A stretch of 39,186 nucleotides of DNA from Peribolospora baueri (lineage: Eukaryota > Basidiomycota > Peribolosporomycetes > Peribolosporales > Peribolosporaceae). Below are positions 10,714 through 21,201 of this stretch, in pieces; position 1 is the stretch's first letter, and every line of letters starts with the position of its first letter. The position numbers and the translations under genes were made by a program. The stretch is from positions 1-39,186 of the forward strand of contig JAMDHS010000132.1 in NCBI GenBank assembly GCA_029717555.1, in the 5' to 3' direction. The notes beneath the pieces are model-generated. The model had not been told where the DNA came from. It did not search any database and saw only the letters and a list, made by a program, of their open reading frames with translations.

Positions 10714-11709
10714 ACGGTGGCTGTGGCCTTGTAGGAGTTATGGGAGGGACGGTGTGTAGTATGTGCACGCGGTCGGACGGAGCGGAGGCGGAGGGAAGTG
10801 GCGGAGGCACGTGAGCGATCGGCGAGGTGCGTGGGTGGAGGTGGAGGCGGAGGCGTACATATTCAGGGTGGTCTCCTGTTGTTAGTCCGATGTTACTCGA
10901 CGTTACGCTAGGATGTTACTATGCTGTGTGTGCCTCCTTCTTCCACTGCTTGGCACAATCAGTTGACCTCGTTAACATATGCGCGCGCTACGCACGCCGT
11001 CGGTTGTGCCTCGCTGGCCGGCTGTCCGGAGTGGGCGGCCTGGGTGCCAAGCGAGCGAGACCCGCCTCGCTTGGCCTCGCTTTGTCCGTCGTTGGATGAG
11101 CGAATTCGAGGGTGCGCAAGTGGTGAGACGCGGATGTCGTCGAGGGACCCTCTCTCTTTTATTACAATTTCTTATCCGCCCCACCCGCTCATTTACAATT
11201 CCTTATCCGCCCCTTTCATCTGCCCTCGTCTCGCCCTCGCACCCGCGCTTCCGCTCCACCTCGGCCCGTCCCAAGACGTCGTCCTCGCCATCCTCATCTC
11301 CTCCATCCCATCCCGACCGACGACCGACGACCGACGACCGACCGACGGACTGACTGACCTTCGTCGCCCTTTCGTCGTCCCTCCGTCATCCCCTCTCTTC
11401 CTTCCTCTCCCCCCTCCTCCCTTCCGCCACCCGTGTGTGTACTCTAATCCACCCCCGAGTCCCAACCCCCAACCCCCCATCCCCGGCGATCCCATCCTTC
11501 GCCCCACTCACCTTCCCTTGTCGCCATCCCTCTCACGATCAACGCCCCTCCCCCCCCCCCCACGGACCTGCGCTTCGACAGCCTCGTTTGCCTCCGCCGC
11601 CGTCAAGGAACGCCTACGTCCCTCGCTCTGCTAGTCAGAGTCCTCCTCGCTTCTCCATCTTCGCCTACACATACCGCATATACGCCCCATCTTCTTTCCT
11701 CGACCCACC
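10714..11709. promoter_or_regulatory. Upstream region of the surface-sensor gene
   Basis: No gene is seen in this 1-kb interval. It carries a 21-bp direct repeat with GATA-type cores (11162-11213), a CGACCGA microsatellite near 11317-11350, and long C-rich and pyrimidine-rich tracts up to the start codon, typical of basidiomycete core promoters and 5' UTRs. Confidence 0.55.
11162..11213. repeat. Tandem 21-bp repeat with GATA-factor cores
   Basis: Two copies of a 21-bp element, TTACAATTTCTTATCCGCCC plus C (11162-11182 and 11193-11213), differ at one base and start 31 bp apart. Each contains CTTATC, the complement of GATAAG, the core bound by fungal GATA-type zinc-finger regulators. They lie about 500 bp upstream of the next ATG. 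Confidence 0.6.
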
Positions 11710-14493
11710 ATGCGTTACACAAGCTCAACGCCCCTCGCCTCCTTCCCTGCCGTCGCCGTTCTCCTTGGCGGCGCTTTCCCACCTGCTCTCGCCAAATCCA
11801 ACCTGCCCGACCGTGGCCAAGAGGCAGGTTTTATCACCTGGCCCGTCTCTGTCAACGGTGCCGACAGCAGGGACCCTAGCCAATTCGGCGATGGCGGCGG
11901 ACTCGACAGCAACCCGCCCACCGCGTTCACCTCGCCCACTCCCGACTTGCCCCTATCGCCGACGCTCACGCCCAGCCCGTCTAGCACTTCGACCGACGTC
12001 ACTTTCACGTCTCTCGCTCAGCCTGGTCCTCCGGCGAACCCCCCGTCTACTGGCGCCCTCCTCGTCAGCGCGCCGTCCAACCTCACCACCTGTGAGCCCA
12101 ACGTCACGCTGCTCTGGCAGTGGCAAGGCGATACCACCGCCGGCGGCACCCAGGTCGGCCTCAGCGCCCGCGTCGTCTCCCTCGGCTCCTTCTCTGCCGT
12201 GGCCACCAAGAGGACCGTCCGCAAGCGCCAATCTCGACAAGCGCGCCACGAGCACATCACTGAACGACGCAGTCAGTTCGCCGACAAGACCGGACACACC
12301 GCTGACCTTCAACCCGGCGACACCGTCACGCTCACAAAGTCCGAATTGATTCAGCCTCTACTCAAGGACGGCACTTGGACGTGGAACATGGTCAATTTGC
12401 CCGTCGGTTCCTATACGCTCCTCGTCGACGCCGTCTCTCACCCCGATATCAGCGGCCAGTCTTCCGTCTTTCAGGTCACTCAGGGCTCCTCGACCTCGTG
12501 CCTCACACGTCCCTCGCCCTCCGCGAGCCCTTCGAGCGCGCCCACCGGCGGCACCACCGGACCGCAGGCCAGCAGCTCTTCCTCCTCCAAGGCTGTCGGT
12601 CCTGGCACCATTGCGGCCGCCGTCATCCTCTCTCTCCTCGGCGTCGTTCTCATCGTCTTCGCCGTCCTCTATTATCGACGTCGCCAAAAGGCCGCCAGGA
12701 GCTCTCTCGTCGAGCGCGGCGGCACCGGGGGCTGGTGGCGACGCGCCAAGGAACAGATGACCGAGGTCCGTCGCAGCAGCACCGATGCCCTTCGGCACGC
12801 CGCCGGTCGTGAGCGCCAAGTCGCCCGCGATGGCACCGAGGTCTCGCCTTGGTACGACACCACCCATCCGGCCAGTCCGACGGTCAGCGAAGGCGACGCC
12901 AGTCCCCTTCCGGAAAACGTCGGTTCCAACCTGCTCTCGCTCCCCGGGCAGCCTTTGCAGAGTCGCTTCAGCACGAGCAGCGTCGGCCACGACATGCCCG
13001 GCTCGGGCTCGCAGATGCGCGAGCGAGACTCCTTCCGCGCCCAGGCGCCGTCGCAGCAGGCCGCGTTGAAGGGAAACAAGTTTGCAGACTTGTTCAACCT
13101 CAGCCCGGCCACCGCCAGCACGTTCGGCGGCACCGTGAGCGTGGCGTCCAGCCGCTCCGCCGCGGAAGAGCAAGACGGGGAGAAGGAGCTGATAATGACC
13201 GACGGCGGCCTCTCCAGGACGCCCTCCACCTTCTCCAACCTCCGCCGCAAGCCGGTGCCCGCAATCGACGGTGCGGCGGCACATGGGCAGGGTCACTCGC
13301 GCGCCGAGTCTTCCGTCATCGACTCTCTTGGCCCCGATCGCTTCTCCCTCGCCCCCTCGGAGCAGACCTGGTCTTCCGGCAGTGCCCATCACAGCGGCTC
13401 GTCGCCCTCCCCGAGTTTCGGCAACCGCACGCCGCGCGCCTCGGCGGCGACGTTGGCGACGATGACGACGTCTGGCTTCACCGCCGGCGTTCCTCCCATC
13501 CCTTCGGTCACTTCTCTCCAGCAAGGCGGCTCGAGGATGAGCTGGCTCGTTGGCGGCATGTCGCGTGACTCGCAGCGCGACTCGAGCAGCCAACCGCCCC
13601 TGTCACCCGGTCTGAGCGCCAGCTCGTTCGATCCGGAGAGGGACAGCTTCAGGATCACCAGGGGCGCGTACGTCGACCTGCGAAGGGACAATTCGCTTCC
13701 CACCCGCTCAGACTCTGCCACCCTCTCCAGCACGCGAACCGTCAGCCCGATGGCCATGACCGAAGCGGAGAACCCGTTCTTGTCGGGCGAAGACAGCGAC
13801 GCCGGTCGCGCCTCTCCTTCTGGCGCTTCGTCCCTCGGCTCGCCTTTTGCGGATCCGCAGCGAGTACGACAGCCGACGGCGACCGGGCGTCCTAGCACCA
13901 GCTCTTCGTCTTCTTTGCTCCCTGATTTTGACTTTGAGACCAACGGGATGGGTTCCCTCTCCGGCTTGTCCACGCCCACCATCGGCGTCCTCGTGCCTCC
14001 CGGAACGGCGGGGCAGCGTGGCATCAACGTTGAGTTTGGCACACCCCTCTCTGCATCGCCCCGTTCCCTCGCACCGCCGACAACAGCCGACGGCGTCTTT
14101 GCCGGTCCACAGGAGCCGCCCACCTCGCCGCTCGCCCCGCGTTCCGAGGTGTCCCGACCATCCCCTTGGTTCTCCCTCGGCGCTGACTCGCCCGTCGCAC
14201 CTACATTCGGCACAAAGTCCAGGCATCGCTCCATGGGTGTCGCTTCTGCCCACACGGACGGCGGGACGACGTGGGATGGCCGCGCGGATAGCGACGACGG
14301 CGACGGCGAAGGCGAAGGTGAGGGAGAGGGAGAGGGAGAGGGAGAGGGAGGTTCAGGAGGAAACGACTACATCAGCAGGTTCAGCCTCGCTGCCAGTACT
14401 TTTAAAGGCAGCATCCACCTCGCCGGGCCGGACAGCCCGCGGTGGCCGTGGGACGGTCAGGATGGAGAGGATGCGAAGAGGAGGAGCGCTTGA
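11710..14493 (+). CDS. Single-pass Ser-rich cell-surface protein, sensor-like
   Basis: This intron-free 927-residue ORF encodes a type I membrane protein. A signal peptide (residues 1 to about 28, ending PPALA) leads a Ser/Thr/Pro-rich ectodomain containing NLTTCEPNVTLLWQWQG and DGTWTWNMVNLPVGSYTLLV, a pattern seen in fungal surface proteins with an Ig-like module. A low-complexity Ser/Gly/Thr linker follows, then one transmembrane helix at about 302-324 (IAAAVILSLLGVVLIVFAVL) with a YYRRRQK stop-transfer. The remaining 600 residues are a Ser/Pro-rich, presumably cytosolic and phosphorylated tail ending in a (Gly-Glu)n tract near residues 867-880. This layout matches wall-stress or osmosensor proteins of the Mid2/Wsc/Skg6 type, but no single family is certain. 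The lack of introns contrasts with its neighbours. A 411-residue antisense ORF (12358-13593) is a GC-skew shadow. Confidence 0.85.
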   Translation: MRYTSSTPLASFPAVAVLLGGAFPPALAKSNLPDRGQEAGFITWPVSVNGADSRDPSQFGDGGGLDSNPPTAFTSPTPDLPLSPTLTPSPSSTSTDVTFTSLAQPGPPANPPSTGALLVSAPSNLTTCEPNVTLLWQWQGDTTAGGTQVGLSARVVSLGSFSAVATKRTVRKRQSRQARHEHITERRSQFADKTGHTADLQPGDTVTLTKSELIQPLLKDGTWTWNMVNLPVGSYTLLVDAVSHPDISGQSSVFQVTQGSSTSCLTRPSPSASPSSAPTGGTTGPQASSSSSSKAVGPGTIAAAVILSLLGVVLIVFAVLYYRRRQKAARSSLVERGGTGGWWRRAKEQMTEVRRSSTDALRHAAGRERQVARDGTEVSPWYDTTHPASPTVSEGDASPLPENVGSNLLSLPGQPLQSRFSTSSVGHDMPGSGSQMRERDSFRAQAPSQQAALKGNKFADLFNLSPATASTFGGTVSVASSRSAAEEQDGEKELIMTDGGLSRTPSTFSNLRRKPVPAIDGAAAHGQGHSRAESSVIDSLGPDRFSLAPSEQTWSSGSAHHSGSSPSPSFGNRTPRASAATLATMTTSGFTAGVPPIPSVTSLQQGGSRMSWLVGGMSRDSQRDSSSQPPLSPGLSASSFDPERDSFRITRGAYVDLRRDNSLPTRSDSATLSSTRTVSPMAMTEAENPFLSGEDSDAGRASPSGASSLGSPFADPQRVRQPTATGRPSTSSSSSLLPDFDFETNGMGSLSGLSTPTIGVLVPPGTAGQRGINVEFGTPLSASPRSLAPPTTADGVFAGPQEPPTSPLAPRSEVSRPSPWFSLGADSPVAPTFGTKSRHRSMGVASAHTDGGTTWDGRADSDDGDGEGEGEGEGEGEGEGGSGGNDYISRFSLAASTFKGSIHLAGPDSPRWPWDGQDGEDAKRRSA
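14301..14351 (+). repeat. In-frame GAGGGA/GGCGAA microsatellite
   Basis: A hexamer array encodes alternating Gly-Glu residues inside the surface-protein ORF. Its unit is six bases, so length changes preserve the frame. Confidence 0.8.
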
Positions 14494-15459
14494 GCTTCTT
14501 GTCTCGTCTCGTCTGTCTCGTCTCGTCTGTCTCTTCTCGTCTCGTCTCGCCTCGCCTTCTCTTCACCTTCCGTCCTTACGCTCGGGAGCGGCGAACGATG
14601 AAGCGCTCGTGTTGGTTCGATCAAACCTGGTCGGATCGGAGTGAACGAACGACACCGCTCGCTTTCCTTTCAGGGCCCCGTGTCATCCTCTTGTCTCATC
14701 GAGACGTCCGGTCGTCTTTGACCGGCTTGTTCTTCCTTCTTTCTTTCCCCGCTCGTCCTTCCCATCCATGCCCTTCTTTACGATGTGGACCCACATGTCC
14801 ATCTGTTATTTTTCCTTGGCTTTTTTTTTTCTTTTACTCAGGCGCTGTAGCATTTGCTCCACTCTTCCTTCCACCTTCCTTTTTGGGTCGTTTCCTCTTT
14901 CCCTCCTTCCTTCCTTCCTGTCTATATTTCTTTATTCGGCGCTTCGGACGCCACGGAGGGCCTCGCGCATCCGGACGCGGGCTTGCCCTCAAGGCCGCGA
15001 ACCGGTTTCGCTAGGCCTCTTTCTCCATCTCCCTGCCTAGACCGGCTGGGCCCTGACGTCGGAGACGTCTCCCTTCCCTTCCTCGCACCGGCGGCCTAGG
15101 CACGCTGTGTTGTTGTATGTACACACCGGCGGGCGGGGCTGGCGTCGCCCGGCCGCCGTTGCGTGGCCTCGACATTCTGCCCTTGCTCTTGTTTTACGTC
15201 CTTCTATTGTCTTCCCTTCCCTCCCGGCCTTTCATTTTTTTCTCTTTGTCTTTTTGTGGGTTTCTGACGGCGAGATGGATGGGCGTCGGTGATTGATTGG
15301 AATGGAATCCTTGTTCTTGATCACGTCGTCGTCGTTGTCGTCGTAGGTCGCACGCGAGCAAGCACCACTTACACGCAAAAGATGGTCCCAAAAACGGTCA
15401 TTCGTAACTTGAACTCGCGTGAGACTTCTATCCCCACTTCTGCCAGCTCGCTCCCATAA
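14494..15459. other. Intergenic: sensor 3' region
   Basis: No gene is seen in this 966-bp stretch. It begins with a CTCGT-type microsatellite (about 14501-14556) just after the stop codon, continues with T-rich tracts and shows no conserved frame on either strand. Confidence 0.5.
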
Positions 15460-15831
15460 ATGTCCGACCAACCGGGCCTTCCACTCTGTACGGTGTACAA
15501 ACACGAGAACCAGGTGGAGGAGAAGATGACAAGCGCCGACAAGAAGGGAGACGAAGGTGAGATGTTCCGGTTGCAGCAAACTTTCCTCCGGGACCAGGCC
15601 GAGCAGCGCCCCCAGGACCGAGAAGAGGCCACGGAGCAACACCAGGCCCTCCTCCGGATCCAGGCCGAGCAACATCGCCAGCTCCTGGAGGCCATCAACG
15701 CGTGGAAGGAGGAAGCGGCTCGCCTTGATGACGACGAACCGCCCGCCAAAGAGCGAGTCGCCGTCACCGCCCGTCAGACCGAACGCGGAGTGGCCCGTGC
15801 GTCCCGCCTGCGCTCACGCTCACAGGGTTAG
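15460..15831 (+). CDS. Possible small coiled-coil protein, 123 residues
   Basis: An uninterrupted ORF starts with ATG at 15460 and ends with a TAG inside the telobox repeat at 15829-15831. The translation is Gln/Glu-rich and strongly helical, with two related segments, FLRDQAEQRPQ and LLRIQAEQHRQ, and then LLEAINAWKEEAARL, which has heptad-like hydrophobic spacing. A basic tail (ARASRLRSRSQG) ends it. I do not recognise a family. The complementary strand is also open (15232-15675) and Leu-rich, so one of the two is a shadow; the plus-strand version has the more protein-like composition. Its stop lies only 212 bp before the RPL44 start, so the ORF may instead be promoter-proximal non-coding DNA. 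Confidence 0.35.
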   Translation: MSDQPGLPLCTVYKHENQVEEKMTSADKKGDEGEMFRLQQTFLRDQAEQRPQDREEATEQHQALLRIQAEQHRQLLEAINAWKEEAARLDDDEPPAKERVAVTARQTERGVARASRLRSRSQG

Positions 15832-15836
15832 GGTTA
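15825..15836 (+). promoter_or_regulatory. Telobox pair (GGGTTA)2 upstream of RPL44
   Basis: Two perfect GGGTTA units lie about 208 bp upstream of the RPL44 ATG. Tbf1/TRF-like Myb-domain factors that bind TTAGGG are known to control ribosomal protein genes in several fungi. The link here is inference from motif and position. Confidence 0.6.
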
Positions 15837-15879
15837 TGAGCACCTGTCCAGTCGAGGTTGGCGAAATTCGCACGGCTAC

Positions 15880-15887
15880 AACCCTAA
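15880..15887 (-). promoter_or_regulatory. Inverted telobox AACCCTAA upstream of RPL44
   Basis: A single AACCCTAA lies 43 bp downstream of the (GGGTTA)2 element in the opposite orientation, about 156 bp before the RPL44 start. Two facing sites suggest cooperative or dimeric binding. Confidence 0.55.
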
Positions 15888-16043
15888 CCGACCTGCAAAC
15901 GAGGGAGCGTGCTGCGGCGAGGCCCGCTCCACGGCGGGTCGCGGGCCCCTGCGGTGTGGTGGTCGTCGTCGTCGTCCGAGGCCGTCGCGCAACTCTTTCT
16001 CTTTCTTTTTCGCTACCGCCGCCTACCGCAAGTCACCCAAAAA

Positions 16044-16794
16044 ATGGTCAACATTCCCAAGACCCGCCGAACCTATTGCAAGGGCAAGCAGTGCAAGAAG
16101 CACACGTGAGCCGTCCTCCCTTCTCTCTCTCTCTCCCGTTTTTTTCTTTGCCCGCTTCGTATCGTCTCGTCTCGTTGGCCGTTGGATTGGGATGGAGTCG
16201 GGTGGCGGCGTCTCCTGCGCGGATCGATGGCGAGGCGAGGCGAGGCGAAACAAGGAGGGGTGAGAGGTAGAAGGAGACGGCGTCGCTGACCTCCATTCGA
16301 TCCCACGCTGCGTTTGCTTGGTTTCGTACCTAGGCCCCACAAGGTGACCCAGTACAAGAAGGGCAAGGACTCCATCTTCGCCCAGGGTAAGCGCCGTTAC
16401 GACCGAAAGCAGAGCGGTTACGGTGGTCAGACGAAGCCCATCTTCCACAAGAAGGTAAGTGCCGTTCAGGCGATTCCGGTCTCTTACGACAACGACGACG
16501 ATGACGATGACTGGCCGGGCGAATCATTTCTAATCCCTTTCATCATCCCATCCGTTCGAACAGGCAAAGACTACTAAGAAGGTTGTATTGCGTCTCGAGT
16601 GCACCGTCTGCAAGTTCAGGCACCAGCTCGCTCTCAAGCGCTGCAAGCAGTGAGTTTGCCTTTCACTCTGTCTAGCCCGCTCCGTCCGCCTTCATTCATT
16701 CACATCCCTTTTCTCCGTCGTCCCTCTGCCTCTTCTGCACAGCTTCGAGCTCGGCGGTGACAAGAAGACGAAGGGTGCGGCGCTCGTCTTCTAA
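16044..16794 (+). CDS. RPL44: 60S ribosomal protein eL42 (RPL44/RPL42)
   Basis: eL42 is a zinc-ribbon protein of the large subunit located at the E site. Four exons (16044-16105, 16334-16454, 16564-16649, 16743-16794) give exactly 106 residues, the universal eukaryotic length. The sequence starts [20 protein letters not shown] and ends [10 protein letters not shown]. Zinc ligands are Cys12, Cys17, Cys74 and Cys77. Residue 56 is Pro ([11 protein letters not shown]), the residue associated with cycloheximide sensitivity in yeasts, where Gln56 gives resistance. Lys40 and Lys55, methylated in fission yeast, are present. Exon 1 ends within the codon for Thr21, giving the long first intron (228 bp) common in ribosomal protein genes. 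The promoter holds telobox motifs. No defects are seen. Confidence 0.98.
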
Positions 16795-17623
16795 GCATCT
16801 CGTCCTCAGCACCTTCCCTCTGCCATGTATCCAGCCGTCTCGCTATGATATGCATTATGCATCGTCACCTTCTCTCAAATTCGATGTGAAGTGAAGCGAC
16901 GGATGAGAAGCGGAAGCGGGGTGGCGGACGGCGAGGGCTACGTGGTGTAGGCCGGGCGACAGGCTAAGATGGGTGCAATAAGGCCCCAGTCGGCCGTGTC
17001 GGCGAAGATGGGTGCGACAAGGCCTCCGTCGGCCGTGTCCTTTCTTCGTCTCCTCTTATCCGGTCATTGTGAATGTCGTTCCAATTCCATAAAGCGTCAT
17101 GCGGTGAGGGCATGAAAACCCCTGGTCCCAGCCAATGGTGGGGAAGAGGGGGAAGGGGAGAGGAGGGGAGATCCTTGCCGTAACCAAGCAAGCGGCGTCT
17201 TCCGCTAGTTACTGGAGGGAGGGGGTCATAGCAGCATCAAAAAAGAGACAAAAGGAAAACGGAGCGATTGGAGGGACGGCGGACGCGTACAAATGTGAGT
17301 GGGGTGGGGTAAGTGGAGACGGGAATGAGACCGACGAAGGGAGGAACCGAACCGGAGCAAGGAAACGACGGCCGGGGGGGAATCATTCGGAAGCGGGAAG
17401 AGAAGGGAGCGGTGAAACGAAATTATATACAAAGAAAGTGTGTGGACGCGGGCAAGGTAGGGGCGGATTGAGAGGACTTGAAGGACGATGAGCGCGGTGT
17501 GGTGCCTCTGCGCGTGGACTGAAAGAGGCAGATCGAAAGGCGCGGCTACGGCCGATCGGGGGGAAGATAAAGAGGGGCAGTGACTCTCGTCTTTGCAGCT
17601 GTCACGACGCTCCAATCGGTCGC
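16795..17623. other. Convergent intergenic region of RPL44 and CNA1
   Basis: No gene is seen. The stretch includes a 39-bp tandem duplication (16966-17043) and purine-rich plus-strand sequence toward the CNA1 stop. Open frames here are short and of random composition. Confidence 0.5.
16966..17043. repeat. 39-bp imperfect tandem duplication
   Basis: Copies begin at 16966 and 17005 with AAGATGGGTGC and share GTCGGCCGTGTC near their ends. They differ at a handful of bases, so the duplication is not brand new. Confidence 0.7.
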
Positions 17624-20531
<2,908 letters not shown>

Positions 20532-21201
20532 GCTGGCGAGCGGGATGAGCACAGGTTCGGCGGGGAGGGTCGAAGACGGCGCTGGTGTGACTAGAAGAGG
20601 GGCGAGGAGAGGTCGTGGAGAGCGGAGACGAGGTTGAGGTGCGGGTCACGGGAAGCGCGTGAGCTGCGGACGATGACGCGGTGCTGGGCGAAAAGAGAAA
20701 GGAGAGGGGGAAAGAGGGTGTTGAGTGGGTGCCTCCTACGACTCCGAACGGGACGAGACAACGGACGATGGAAGGGCGAAGGTCAGAGCGACGACGGACA
20801 CAAGAGCGATGACGACCGGCGGCGACGACGAGAAAGCGAAAGCCGTGCTTTGCGAGCGCGCGACTGGTTCATCCCAGCGCCCCGCCACGGACATGCGCGG
20901 ACATTCGAGGTTATAGCGCCCGCGGTGTAACCCTATCTCCCCTATCTCGGCGCTCGGGCCAGCGGGTTCCATCGACTACGGACGATGCCGAGGGGGACAG
21001 ACAACACCAGACAACACCAGACTGACAACCGTTCCTCACCCGGACATATTGCAAGAGTCCATCCGGCGAGAGACACATCCAGCGCAAACACGCTACCTAC
21101 AGACGTCAAAAGTACAGACCACAGAGTACAACTGAGTACAGAGCACCGACGCACAGACAAGCAAACAGGCACACAGGCACACAGGCACACAGCGTGCCCT
21201 G
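20532..21201. promoter_or_regulatory. CNA1 promoter and CUF1 3' region
   Basis: No gene is seen in this 670-bp stretch. Direct repeats ACAACACCAG (about 21002-21021) and an array of ACACAGGC units (about 21164-21192) lie next to the CUF1 stop codon. The 300 bp before CNA1 are GC-rich without a clear TATA box. Confidence 0.5.

Noticed and set aside
10921-11634. A 237-codon plus-strand frame
   Set aside because: It is a Pro/Ser-rich reading of pyrimidine-rich promoter DNA with no motif.
12358-13593. A 411-codon open frame on the minus strand
   Set aside because: It lies wholly antisense to the convincing surface-protein ORF. Its Ala/Arg/Gly-rich composition is what GC-rich third positions produce on the opposite strand.
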